From the NCBI RefSeq assembly GCF_005938225.1, contig NZ_VCPC01000005.1, positions 105,519 through 169,518 on the forward strand: 64,000 nucleotides of DNA, in the 5' to 3' direction. Every line of letters starts with the position of its first letter. The stretch's first letter is position 1. The stretch is from Arenibacterium halophilum. Lineage in GTDB: Bacteria; Pseudomonadota; Alphaproteobacteria; Rhodobacterales; Rhodobacteraceae. The notes under the pieces were generated by a model. That model saw only the letters and a list, made by a program, of their open reading frames with translations, did no database searches and was not told where the DNA came from. Shown here in pieces: positions 33,055 to 41,982 of this stretch. The translations under genes were made by a program, and so were the position numbers.

Positions 33055-34200
33055 ATGAGTACGACGAAGAAACTGCCGCTTGACGGCATTCGGGTGATTG
33101 AGATCGGAACCATGATCACCGCGCCGCTGACCGCGTCGATCCTTGCCGAGATGGGCGCCGAAGTCATCAAGGTTGAACGCCCCGAGGGCGATCCGTTCCG
33201 CGCCTTCATGGGGGGCAGCTACGCGCCGCATTTCCGCGCCTACAACAAGGGCAAACTTGGCGTTGTGCTTGATCTGCAAAAGGACGACGACAAGGCAAAG
33301 CTGGCACGGCTGCTTGCGGACGCAGATGTTCTGGTGGAGAATTTCCGCCCCGGCGTCATGGCGCGGCTGGGGTTTCCCGCCGACCGCATTGCCGCCGACT
33401 ACCCCGACCTGATTTATTGCTCGATCACCGGCTTCGGACCGGACGGGCCCTATCGCACCCGGCCGGCCTATGACACGGTTGCGGTCGCGCTGTCGGGGAT
33501 CACCCACCTGAATGTCGATCCCGACAAGCCCGGTGTCGCCGGGCCGACCCTGTCGGACAACGTGACCGGGATGACCGCCGCGCATGGCATCCTTGGCGCG
33601 CTGGTTGGCCGCGAACGCGGCAGCAGCACACGGCGGGTCGAAGTCAACATGCTCGAAGCCTCGATCGCCTTCACGCCCGACAGCTTTGCAATGGCAGACG
33701 ACGGGCACGAGGTGAACCGCCTGACGCGGGTCCGGGCCTCGCAGAGCTACGCGATGACCTGTGCCGACGGGCGGCTTATTGCCATCCATATGTCGTCGGC
33801 CGTCAAGTTCTGGGAGGCGCTGGTGGCCGCCATCGGCGACGATACGCTGGCCAGCGATCCAAGGTTCGAAACACGCCAGTCGCGATACGAAAATTACACC
33901 GAATTGCAAACGCGCCTAGCCGAGCTTTTCCTTGCCCGCCCACTGACCGAGTGGGTCGAACGGCTGGAAGCAAACGACGTACCGTTTTCGCCCGCGCTGA
34001 CCACGACAGAGGTTCCGGACAATGAACAGGTTCGGCATCTGGGCACCTTCACAACTCAGCAGGGCGCGGATGGCCAGCCCTATCGGATGATCAACTCGCC
34101 GATCCGCTTTGACGGTGTCCGCTCGCCAATTCGCCGCGTTCCGCCCTTGATCGGGCAGGATTCCGACACTCTGTTTGGCCCGACCGGCCCCAAGACCTGA
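33055..34200 (+). CDS. CaiB/BaiF family (class III) CoA-transferase
   Basis: A 381-residue CoA-transferase that moves CoA between carboxylic acids. The N-terminal region GIRVIEIGTMITAPLTASILAEMGAEVIKVERPEGDPFR and LVENFRPGVMARLGF are family hallmarks; the catalytic Asp is D168 in GPTLSDNVTGMTAAHGILGAL. The ATG at 33055 has AGGAG nine bases upstream; earlier in-frame codons lack spacing. It is followed by a citrate-synthase-fold lyase gene after 12 bp, suggesting that the acid it activates is then cleaved. Confidence 0.92.
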   Translation: MSTTKKLPLDGIRVIEIGTMITAPLTASILAEMGAEVIKVERPEGDPFRAFMGGSYAPHFRAYNKGKLGVVLDLQKDDDKAKLARLLADADVLVENFRPGVMARLGFPADRIAADYPDLIYCSITGFGPDGPYRTRPAYDTVAVALSGITHLNVDPDKPGVAGPTLSDNVTGMTAAHGILGALVGRERGSSTRRVEVNMLEASIAFTPDSFAMADDGHEVNRLTRVRASQSYAMTCADGRLIAIHMSSAVKFWEALVAAIGDDTLASDPRFETRQSRYENYTELQTRLAELFLARPLTEWVERLEANDVPFSPALTTTEVPDNEQVRHLGTFTTQQGADGQPYRMINSPIRFDGVRSPIRRVPPLIGQDSDTLFGPTGPKT

Positions 34201-34212
34201 CTGGACAAGAAC

Positions 34213-34968
34213 ATGACCGACACGCTCAGCACCGAAATCTCTTACACAACCGAAACCGAAATCCGCTGGCGCGGGCTCGATCTGATGCAGGACATTCTGG
34301 GCAAGCACGACTTTGCCGAGACGATGTTTTTGCTGATTACAGGCCGCCTGCCGGAAGCCTGGGAAAAGACCATCTTCGACGCCAGCCTTATCACCCTGAT
34401 GGAACACGGGCTGACGCCTCATGCCATCGTCGCGAGGCTCGTCGCCGATTCTAACCCCGATCAGATTCAGGTTGCGATCTCATCCGGGCTGAACTGTGTC
34501 GGCGATGTCTTCGCGGGCACAATGGAAGGCTGCGGGCACCTGTTGCTGGAAGGTCTGGCAAGCGACAACAAAGAAGACTGGTGCCACAGCACCGCCCGCG
34601 CCTATCGTGAAAACCGCCGCCCCCTGCCGGGATTTGGCCATCCCCAGCACAAACCGGACGATCCCCGCAGCCCGCGCCTGTTTGAAATCGCCCGTAACGC
34701 CGGAGCACCGGGTGAAGCGATCACCCTTCTTGAACAGTTTTCACAGGCAGTCGACGAAACCTATGGCCGTCATCTGACCATCAACGCGACCGGGGCTCTG
34801 GCCGCGCTCATGCTGGAGATCGGCATATCACCCGGCATCATGCGCGGCATCGCGGTGACCTCGCGGGCCGCCGGACTGACCGCTCATATCGCGGAAGAGC
34901 AGAAGACCCACTCGGGCCGGCGGATCTGGACCACGGTCGAAAACCAATTCGCCTACACCGGGCCCTGA
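34213..34968 (+). CDS. Citryl-CoA-lyase-like protein (short citrate synthase fold)
   Basis: A 251-residue protein with only the core of citrate synthase, about the size of citryl-CoA lyase. Conserved positions are H65 (LMEHGLTPHAIVARLV), H143 in LPGFGHPQHK and the CoA/acid-binding DPR at 150-152. Where citrate synthases have the catalytic Asp of the NVD motif this protein has T193 (INATGALAALMLEIG). Known short members cleave citryl-CoA to acetyl-CoA and oxaloacetate. The preceding CoA-transferase could make the thioester. Direction and exact substrate are inferred. Confidence 0.82.
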   Translation: MTDTLSTEISYTTETEIRWRGLDLMQDILGKHDFAETMFLLITGRLPEAWEKTIFDASLITLMEHGLTPHAIVARLVADSNPDQIQVAISSGLNCVGDVFAGTMEGCGHLLLEGLASDNKEDWCHSTARAYRENRRPLPGFGHPQHKPDDPRSPRLFEIARNAGAPGEAITLLEQFSQAVDETYGRHLTINATGALAALMLEIGISPGIMRGIAVTSRAAGLTAHIAEEQKTHSGRRIWTTVENQFAYTGP

Positions 34969-34974
34969 CAATGA

Positions 34975-35003
34975 CCCGCGCACTGGGCAGAGCAGCGCGC
35001 GGG
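34975..35003 (+). terminator. Hairpin after the CoA-transferase/lyase operon
   Basis: A 7-bp stem CCCGCGC/GCGCGGG with a 15-base loop, followed by TTTA. It lies seven bases past the lyase stop and ahead of the IclR gene, which then needs its own promoter. Confidence 0.5.
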
Positions 35004-35137
35004 TTTATCGTCACGCGCCGAGGGATTTCGAGCCTCGCGGACAATTTTACCTGTGCGGTTCGCAAAGTAGGCTAATGTCCGCATGACTAGTTGCCGCATC
35101 AGCTAATGCGGCGCTTCCGGGAGGGGAGGACCGGACC

Positions 35138-35914
35138 ATGGAGGAACGGCGCGTCAAATCGGCTGTGCGCGTGATCGAAATTCTCGAATTCTTCGCGAGC
35201 CATCGCCGGCCAGCCCGGATGCACGAGCTTTGCGCGGCGTTGCGGTGCCCGCCATCAAGCATGACCGCGCTGCTGCGCACGATGATCGGCATGGGTTATG
35301 TCGAATTTGACGAAGACACGCATCATTATTTTCCAGCCCCGCGGATTTCGCGGCTGACCAGCTGGCTGGATACCGGCAACTACGAAAAAACCGGTGTACT
35401 TGATGCCATGTGCGCCCTGCGCGACGATCTGGGCGAGCCGGTCGTTCTGGCGGCACGGTCCGATCTTGAAATCGAATACGTGGATTCGTTGCACTGCCAG
35501 AACGGGCTGCATTCCCACATCAAGAAAGGGTCGACCCGGCTGATGGTGCAGAACGGCATTGGCTGGCTGATGCTCAGCCGGATGCCGCCCGAAACCGCCC
35601 GCGCGGTCTATCGCAAGACGGTGTTGTCAGGTCTGCTGCAGGAAGCCGAGTATTCCGAAACAGATCTCGCCGCCGATCTGGTGCGGCATCGCGAAACCGA
35701 TGTGTCGGTCGTACATGCCAGGGATCTGGTCAAGCCCACTGCGCATTGGAATGCCTCAATGGTGTCGATCCTCCTGCCGGTGCCTCCGGGGCACCGTGGG
35801 CTTGCCGTCGGCGTACACGGCCCGACAAGCCGCATCCAGGAAAAGGCAACCACGATCGCGGATCGCCTGCGGCGCATGGTTGCGGATCTCGGCACCGAGA
35901 TCCACGCCCACTAG
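35138..35914 (+). CDS. IclR family transcriptional regulator
   Basis: A 258-residue IclR protein: winged helix (SAVRVIEILEFFASHRRPARMHELCAALRCPPSSMTALLRTMIGMGYVEFDEDTHHYFPAPRISRL) and a C-terminal effector domain that is less canonical. GAGGGGAGGA lies before the ATG. It follows the CoA-transferase/lyase operon and is convergent with the TRAP D genes. It is the second candidate for binding the three TTCNCATATGNGAA sites. Confidence 0.87.
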   Translation: MEERRVKSAVRVIEILEFFASHRRPARMHELCAALRCPPSSMTALLRTMIGMGYVEFDEDTHHYFPAPRISRLTSWLDTGNYEKTGVLDAMCALRDDLGEPVVLAARSDLEIEYVDSLHCQNGLHSHIKKGSTRLMVQNGIGWLMLSRMPPETARAVYRKTVLSGLLQEAEYSETDLAADLVRHRETDVSVVHARDLVKPTAHWNASMVSILLPVPPGHRGLAVGVHGPTSRIQEKATTIADRLRRMVADLGTEIHAH

Positions 35915-35956
35915 CCACCATCTGATCTCGGCCGCCTGATTGGCGGTACATCCAAG

Positions 35957-37258
35957 TCAGAACCTGAGACTTGGCAGCCACAACGCGATGCCGGGGAACA
36001 GCATCAGCAGAAGGATACCGCACAGCATCGGGATGACGAATACGATTGCACCTTTCGCGGTATCGACAATCGACAGATCCGGCACCACCGTGCGCAGCAC
36101 GAAGAGGTTCAGACCGACCGGAGGCGTGATGGCCGCAATCTCGATCTGGATCGTGACGATGACGCCGAACCAGATCGGATCGTATCCCAGCCCCACGATG
36201 GTATCGAGAAAGATCGGAACCACGATGACCAGAATACTCAGCGGATCAAGGAACATCCCCATGATCAGCAGCAAGATGTTGATTGTCACGATGATGACCC
36301 AAGGGGCGACATCGAGGCCGGTCAGGTAATTCGAGATGTCCTGAGGCACGCCAAGCCGGGTGAGCACGAAAGAGCTGAACAGCCCGCCCACCAGCAAAAG
36401 CATGAACATGCCGGTGGTGCGAACGGTCTTGCGCAGCGCCTTGGGCAACACGCCGCCCTTCAGTTTGCCAAGAACCAGCGCAACCAGCACGGCGGCGGCA
36501 GCGCCAAACGCGCCGGTTTCCGAAGGCGAGGCGATACCGGCGTAAAGCGATCCGATGATAAGCAATGCGATGATCACCGTGGGCAGAGCCTCGGCACTGG
36601 TCGACATACGTTCGGAGAAACTGACGCGATGGGTGATCGCAGGCGCGATGTCGGGGCGCATCATGACCTGAATGATGACGGTCGCCGACAGCAGCGCAGC
36701 CATCATCAAACCCGGAAGAATACCCCCGAGAAAAAGCCCGCCGATCGACGTTTCGGTGATGACCCCATAGAGGATCATCGGCACCGATGGCGGGATCAGG
36801 ATACCAAGTGTACCGCCAGCGGCAGTCGCGCCAGCGGCGAGACTGCGGGCGTACCCGTGCTTTGTCATTTCAGGTACGGCCATCGACCCGATGGTGGCCG
36901 CCGTGATCGGGCTGGAGCCGCAGACCGAGGCGAACCCCGCGCTGGCGGCGATGGTGCCAATGGCAAGCCCGCCCGGCAAGCGTCGCAGCCATATCGCGGC
37001 GGCGCGAAACAGGGCGGCGCCAAGGCCCGAAATCGCGATCACCTCGCCCATAAGCACGAAGAGCGGCACAATGACCAGAACGAAGCTCCAGGTCTGGGAA
37101 TATGCGATGTTCGCAATCTGAACCACGGCGCGCGGCGACACGAATACCGCAGTCCCAAGAATACCGATCAATCCCATGCTGACCGCGACGGGGATGCGCA
37201 ACGACAGAAGGAAGATGAGTGCGCCGATAAAGGCGCTGAACCAGATCAAGGCGTCCAT
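35957..37258 (-). CDS. TRAP transporter large membrane subunit (DctM family), system D
   Basis: Transporter core of 433 residues, about twelve membrane segments. DctM signatures: TIAASAGFASVCGSSPITAATIGSMAVPEMTKHGYARSLAAGATAAGGTLGILIPPSVPMILYGV and IQIEIAAITPPVGLNLFVLRTV. Last gene of the P-Q-M operon that is divergent from the LysR gene. Nine bases separate it from the Q gene. Confidence 0.93.
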   Translation of the reverse strand: MDALIWFSAFIGALIFLLSLRIPVAVSMGLIGILGTAVFVSPRAVVQIANIAYSQTWSFVLVIVPLFVLMGEVIAISGLGAALFRAAAIWLRRLPGGLAIGTIAASAGFASVCGSSPITAATIGSMAVPEMTKHGYARSLAAGATAAGGTLGILIPPSVPMILYGVITETSIGGLFLGGILPGLMMAALLSATVIIQVMMRPDIAPAITHRVSFSERMSTSAEALPTVIIALLIIGSLYAGIASPSETGAFGAAAAVLVALVLGKLKGGVLPKALRKTVRTTGMFMLLLVGGLFSSFVLTRLGVPQDISNYLTGLDVAPWVIIVTINILLLIMGMFLDPLSILVIVVPIFLDTIVGLGYDPIWFGVIVTIQIEIAAITPPVGLNLFVLRTVVPDLSIVDTAKGAIVFVIPMLCGILLLMLFPGIALWLPSLRF

Positions 37259-37267
37259 GGGGCTTCC

Positions 37268-37789
37268 TCAGTCAGTATGGGTGTCGACAAGACGATGCTG
37301 CGCCTCGAAAAGGCGCAGGATCGCGGTCAGCACGAATTGCAGAACGCCAATGGGCCCGATGACCTGTATCCACTTGAGCTGGATCGAGATCACGGCCGTC
37401 GCCAGACGGTTGTCCGAAAATGCGCGCGCGGTCAGCTTCCACAGGTACCAGCAGAAGATCGCGCCGAAAATGATACAGGCGATCGCGGCGACATGATCCA
37501 GAAAGCGGCGTGCAGGGCGTGGCACGAAAGACTCGAACAATTCGACAGTGACATGCTGCCCGTTCTGCAGCGCCGGAGCGAAGGACAGAAAGACGACATA
37601 GACAAAGGCGATCTGTGCATAGTCATGCGCCCACATTTGCGGCGCGCCGAACGTTCGCGCCAGCGTCGCCGCCACGATGATGATGCCGATGGCGGCAACT
37701 AGCAGGCAGGCGATGGCGGTAAAGAGGGCATTGACCCCCTCTACCGTGGATTTGAACAGCAGGAACGCCTGCGATCGCGGGGCTGGCAT
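37268..37789 (-). CDS. TRAP transporter small membrane subunit (DctQ family), system D
   Basis: DctQ protein of 173 residues with four helices. The family core is VAATLARTFGAPQMWAHDYAQIAFVYVVFLSFAPALQNGQHVTVELFESFVPRPARRFLDHVAAI. It lies 11 bp after the receptor gene and 9 bp before the large subunit gene. Confidence 0.9.
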   Translation of the reverse strand: MPAPRSQAFLLFKSTVEGVNALFTAIACLLVAAIGIIIVAATLARTFGAPQMWAHDYAQIAFVYVVFLSFAPALQNGQHVTVELFESFVPRPARRFLDHVAAIACIIFGAIFCWYLWKLTARAFSDNRLATAVISIQLKWIQVIGPIGVLQFVLTAILRLFEAQHRLVDTHTD

Positions 37790-37800
37790 CTCTGGCGCCT

Positions 37801-38778
37801 TTATCGACCGTAGGCGTAGAGAGTCTCGACCAGATGCGTTCCGGTCTCGTCACTGACCTCTGCCATGGCCTCGCGATATACCGGATCCCAGCGTTCGAGC
37901 AGCTGGGCCATCTCGTCGTCGGTCACCTTGTGATACGTGGCTTTCGCAGCGATATTCTCGGCCTCGCTGGCGCTGATCTCGCGCAGTTCGCGGGTGCCAC
38001 GCACGGTCGTCTCCTCCGAGATCTTTGTGATGGCCTGCTGCTGCGCCTCGCTCAGATCTTCCCAGACATCGATGCCAACCAGCGTGATCAGCATATTTCC
38101 CGCAAAGCCGTAGTCCGAGAAATAGGGCGCGACCTCGAACAACGAATTCGACAGGTAGATGGAACCGGAAATCAGGGCGCAATCAATGGTGCCGTTCTGA
38201 AGTGCGGTATAGATATCGGATGCGGGCAGCGACACCGGGCTTGCACCTGCGGCCTCCATCTGCTTGGCCTGCCAGCGACCGGCAGTGCGGATCTTCTTGC
38301 CCTCCCATTCGTCGACCGACTCGAGAATTTCCTGCGTGCAGGCCAAACCACCCCCGAAGGCCGGCATGATCCACAGCGCCTTGGCATCATGGGCCAAAAG
38401 CAGTTTTTCCACATCGGGGAAAATCTGCGGCATCGCGTCTTCCGTTGGCGGGTTGTTCACCGGAACGCTGAGGTTCAGTTCAAGATAACCGAACGCCGGA
38501 ATGGTCCCGGCCATGGCCGATGCAACCCCCATAGCCGCTGGCACAACGCTTCCCGCGATTGCATCAAGCGTTTCCGGGATCGTGACGAGCGCAGAGTTGC
38601 CAACCGGCTCGAAGGTGACTTCGCCATCGGTCGCCTCTGATACGGCCTGGGCCCATTCGATGCCAATGCGCGAAAACTCGTTGGTGTCGTTGAACGGCAG
38701 AGAGTACGGCATATCTGCGGCACCTGCCTGCGTGCCCAGAAGCGCGGCAAACAGCGCGCCTGTTGTCAGCTTGGTCAT
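37801..38778 (-). CDS. TRAP transporter substrate-binding protein (DctP family), system D
   Basis: Periplasmic receptor of 325 residues with a Sec signal (residues 1-21, GAA-DMPYSLPF). GGGAGG precedes the ATG at 38776-38778; the frame to 38907 upstream is not coding. The ligand-binding region is KKIRTAGRWQAKQMEAAGASPVSLPASDIYTALQNGTIDCALI. It is strikingly similar over its whole length to the orphan receptor at 45542 (for example AGRWQAKQxEA and LPASDIYTALQNGT are shared), so both probably bind related ligands and one may share this Q-M pair. Confidence 0.92.
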   Translation of the reverse strand: MTKLTTGALFAALLGTQAGAADMPYSLPFNDTNEFSRIGIEWAQAVSEATDGEVTFEPVGNSALVTIPETLDAIAGSVVPAAMGVASAMAGTIPAFGYLELNLSVPVNNPPTEDAMPQIFPDVEKLLLAHDAKALWIMPAFGGGLACTQEILESVDEWEGKKIRTAGRWQAKQMEAAGASPVSLPASDIYTALQNGTIDCALISGSIYLSNSLFEVAPYFSDYGFAGNMLITLVGIDVWEDLSEAQQQAITKISEETTVRGTRELREISASEAENIAAKATYHKVTDDEMAQLLERWDPVYREAMAEVSDETGTHLVETLYAYGR

Positions 38779-38976
38779 GTCAATTTCCTCCCAATCCGAT
38801 TGGTGCGCTCCGCCCTCCCGGCGAAACGGCTCCTTCGGATGCAACCCCGTTGCGGGTTCCTCCACCATGCCCGCACGCAGCACCATGGCACGTTCGGCGC
38901 TCCTCAACGCCGGTGCCCGACGCCCACTTGCGCGAAAGCGCGCGGTGTCGGTTCCTCCACTGTCGATCTTGCGTAG

Positions 38977-38995
38977 ATTTCTAAGCTATGCAAAT
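38977..38995. promoter_or_regulatory. Candidate LysR box between TRAP D and lysR
   Basis: ATTT (38977-38980), 11 bases, AAAT (38992-38995) gives the T-N11-A dyad usual for LysR-type regulators. It lies 48 bp before the LysR start in the 264-bp divergent spacer, whose final part (38970-39030) is the AT-rich portion. Confidence 0.4.
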
Positions 38996-39042
38996 TGATA
39001 TTAAGTGGCAGCTTTATTTTCTATGTGAATAGGCGGACTGAC

Positions 39043-39999
39043 ATGCATGGCTTGAACACACTCGATCTGAATCTGTTGAAGATTTTCGATGCGGTCCACC
39101 AAGAGCGAAGCGTGTCGGTGGCTGCCGACAGGCTCAACATGACACAACCGGCCGTGTCCAACGCGCTGAATCGCCTTCGGCAGACATTGGGCGACCAGCT
39201 GTTCGTGCGGACACGCAATGGCATGGAACCGACCTTGCTGGCGCAGATGATCGCCGGGCCGGTGCAGCAGGGGCTGAAGGGAATCGAAACCTCTATCCTG
39301 CAGGGCTTGTCCTTTGTTCCGGCGGACTCGACCCGCGCCTTCACCATCCTGGCCACGGATGTCGGCGAAGAAACCTATATCGCGGCGCTGATGAAAGTGC
39401 TTGAGGTAGAGGCCCCCCACATCGAGCTGAACGTGTTCGAAGCGCCTTTGGACGAATACGAAAGCCTGCTTGAATTCGGCTATGCCGATTTCGCCATCGG
39501 GCGGCTCGAGATCTCTGACAGGTTCCGGCGCGAGCATATGGCCAGCTGCCGTTACTCGGTCCTTCTCTGTGCGGCCCATGCCGAACGGCTTGGGGTGACA
39601 GAGGGAAGCATAATCCCCTTCGACGTGTACCTTGCCCTGCGCCATGTCAACGTGCTGACCCGGGCCACCCCCGCCCATCGTCACCCCGTCGATGTGGCGC
39701 TGCAGCAGAACGGATGCCGCAGGCGAATCGCGCTGACCCTTCCCCACGCCTCTGTGCTTTCGGAAATCCTGCTTGGCACGACGCTGATCGCAACGGTGCC
39801 CGATCCTGCGGTTGCCCCGATCCGGGCGCGGGCCGGGTTGGTCCGTGCGCGCCTGCCCTTCGAACCGGAAACGCTCGAGGTGCTGCTGATCTGGCATCGC
39901 CGCCAACAGATGGACAAGGGACACAGCTGGATGCGCGAGAAAATCCTGAGCCTCTCGATGGTCTCCTGGAACGTCAAGGACGTGGGAAAAGACTCCTGA
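39043..39999 (+). CDS. LysR family transcriptional regulator
   Basis: A 318-residue regulator. The helix-turn-helix is LNTLDLNLLKIFDAVHQERSVSVAADRLNMTQPAVSNALNRLRQTLGDQLFVRT, typical of the NodD/LinR/PcpR-like branch. The effector-binding domain follows from about residue 90. The start MHGLNTLDLNLLK at 39043 is chosen over a longer frame because it begins right at the domain. It is divergent from TRAP D and upstream of the ThDP enzyme cluster. Dyads in both flanking spacers suggest it controls both. Confidence 0.9.
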   Translation: MHGLNTLDLNLLKIFDAVHQERSVSVAADRLNMTQPAVSNALNRLRQTLGDQLFVRTRNGMEPTLLAQMIAGPVQQGLKGIETSILQGLSFVPADSTRAFTILATDVGEETYIAALMKVLEVEAPHIELNVFEAPLDEYESLLEFGYADFAIGRLEISDRFRREHMASCRYSVLLCAAHAERLGVTEGSIIPFDVYLALRHVNVLTRATPAHRHPVDVALQQNGCRRRIALTLPHASVLSEILLGTTLIATVPDPAVAPIRARAGLVRARLPFEPETLEVLLIWHRRQQMDKGHSWMREKILSLSMVSWNVKDVGKDS

Positions 40000-40070
40000 G
40001 CCGAGTCGGGGGTCGGGCGCATCGAACTGCGGTGCGGCTGACCGGGCCGGCGCAATGGTATTCATTTGCG

Positions 40071-40094
40071 TGATTTAACATGTCCGCTAAATCA
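40071..40094. promoter_or_regulatory. Inverted repeat upstream of the ThDP enzyme gene
   Basis: TGATTTA (40071-40077), 10 bases, TAAATCA (40088-40094): an exact 7-bp inverted repeat in an AT-rich island, 133 bp before the start codon. The inner ATTT...AAAT pair resembles the dyad at 38977-38995 with one more base between arms. A LysR binding site is the natural reading. Confidence 0.45.
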
Positions 40095-40226
40095 ATTTGA
40101 GAAACCGCCCGACCCGTGACTAGCCTAGAGACGGGTTGGCAGATTCCCTCGTCAAGCCGGGTCACCGCACCAATACTGCGGTCCCGCCCTGACCCTGCCC
40201 ACCCGGGTTCGGGAGGAGGACATCAC

Positions 40227-41951
40227 ATGGGAAATCGTCTTGAGACCGCCGCTGGCAGGTCACCGGAAAGACATGCCGAAATGGTCTATACGGGCGCCGA
40301 TCTGCTGACCGACACGCTGGTGCGTCTGGGGGCAGACCGTGTGTTCAACATCACCGGGCTCGGGATGCTCGGGCTGGGCCGCTCGCTTCTCAACCGCCGC
40401 AACGAAATCTCCTATGTCAGCCATCTGAACGAAACGAACCTGACGATGATGGCGCAGGGCTATGCGCGTCAGACCGGAAAGCCGACCTTCTGCATCGTCT
40501 ACCATGCCTCGGGAACTGCGTTGGCGATGATGTCGGTGACAACGGCATGGGCAGACAACATTCCGATGGTGCTGCTGTCGACCACCGGCGCGCGCACGAC
40601 AAGCGGGCGCGATCAATACGCGGCCACGCCGCGATCGCTGACCGAGATGAGCACGCAGTTCACCAAGTGGAATTACGATATCACCACGCCCGAGCGCATT
40701 CCCGAAATTCTCGCCCGCGCATGGGAAATCGCGTCGACTCCGCCGATGGGGCCTGTGCATATCTCGATCCCTTCAGATCTGTTCGACATCGAGCTGAGCG
40801 GACCTGTCCCACGCGAGGATTTCGCCCGGCTTCGCAGCTTTGATTCTCCGTCCGCCGACCCGACCGGGCTCGCCGAAGCGGAAAAGCTGCTGCGCAACGC
40901 GGAGCGCCCCGTGCTGCTTTGCGGCAGCGAAGTCGGCAGGTTGCGGGCCACGGATCAGATGCTGGCACTGGCCGAAGCGCTCGGCGCGCCGGTGCTCTCG
41001 GAACAGGACCCTTCTTTCCTGGGCTTCCCGACGGGCCATGCGCAATACGTGGGCACACCTGCGGCCAATGCGGCGCTGTTGGCCGAGGCCGATGTAGCGC
41101 TCGCCATCGGGTACGAATTTACCGAAAAGGGTATGCCCGGCGAGGCACCGATGCTGCGCGAAACGACGAAACTGGTAACACTGTCGGCCGATCCCATGCT
41201 GCTGTCAAAGCAGCTTTGGCCCGATCTTGCGTTGCACGGACACCCCGGGCCCAGTCTCCGGTCCCTGACGGAGCTGTTTTCCGATACGCCCTTGCCCAAA
41301 GCCGACCGGGACCGCAACCTGGCCACTTGTACCGGACCACGCGACGCCCGCAGCGCCGCGATCGCGGACGCCGACGCCTTGCCCGGCAATCAGAGCCCGG
41401 TGCCGCAGAAGAAGCTGATCCGCGAAGTCTACCGGCAGTGCGGCGACGACTGGATCGTGATCCAGGCCGGCAGCACGCTCGGCTGGCATCTCGAGGCAAT
41501 GTACGATTTTGACGATCCGCTGAATTTCCACGCGGTATCAGGCAAGGGAAGCGCACAGGGCTGGGGCGCGCCGACGGCCATGGGAATGCAGATGGGCGCG
41601 CCAGACCGACGGGTTCTTGCGCTGCTGGGCGATGGCAACCTGATGTTCAGCGCAACCTGCCTTTGGGGTGCGGTGCAATACGACCTGCCCGTCGTGTTTG
41701 TCGTCAACAACAACCAGGGGTGGGTCTGTGTGCCCGATGCCATCGACGCGGTGTATGACATGAACACCGCCGATCCCGAGCGCGAGGCGATGGCCTGGAC
41801 ATGGGGCGGTGCCCCGATCGACTTCACCGGCTTTGCACGCAGCCTCGGGCTTGAGGCCGAGCGGGTTGCAACGGCAGACGACTTCGCCGCCTGTCTCGAA
41901 AAGGCGCGCACCAGCCGCAAGCCCTGGCTGATCGAAGTTATCGGCGAATAA
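40227..41951 (+). CDS. Thiamine diphosphate-dependent enzyme (acetolactate synthase / benzoylformate decarboxylase family)
   Basis: A 574-residue ThDP enzyme with the three usual domains: PYR (about 20-190), central (about 210-350) and PP (about 390-570). The cofactor-activating Glu is E69 in SHLNETNLTMMAQGYAR. The ThDP/metal motif is GDGN at 468-471 followed by VNNNQG at 493-498. In place of the common H-E pair before the glutamate the sequence is LNE, so it is not a standard acetolactate synthase. It probably decarboxylates or carboligates a 2-oxoacid. Strong ribosome site GGAGGAGGA. First gene of the cluster behind the LysR gene. Confidence 0.88.
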   Translation: MGNRLETAAGRSPERHAEMVYTGADLLTDTLVRLGADRVFNITGLGMLGLGRSLLNRRNEISYVSHLNETNLTMMAQGYARQTGKPTFCIVYHASGTALAMMSVTTAWADNIPMVLLSTTGARTTSGRDQYAATPRSLTEMSTQFTKWNYDITTPERIPEILARAWEIASTPPMGPVHISIPSDLFDIELSGPVPREDFARLRSFDSPSADPTGLAEAEKLLRNAERPVLLCGSEVGRLRATDQMLALAEALGAPVLSEQDPSFLGFPTGHAQYVGTPAANAALLAEADVALAIGYEFTEKGMPGEAPMLRETTKLVTLSADPMLLSKQLWPDLALHGHPGPSLRSLTELFSDTPLPKADRDRNLATCTGPRDARSAAIADADALPGNQSPVPQKKLIREVYRQCGDDWIVIQAGSTLGWHLEAMYDFDDPLNFHAVSGKGSAQGWGAPTAMGMQMGAPDRRVLALLGDGNLMFSATCLWGAVQYDLPVVFVVNNNQGWVCVPDAIDAVYDMNTADPEREAMAWTWGGAPIDFTGFARSLGLEAERVATADDFAACLEKARTSRKPWLIEVIGE

Positions 41952-41982
41952 CCCCAGACATCGGTTCACGGAAGGACAGGCC

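Noticed and set aside
39001..40065. 354-codon minus-strand frame over the LysR gene
   Set aside because: Covers the LysR coding region in reverse; no family features.
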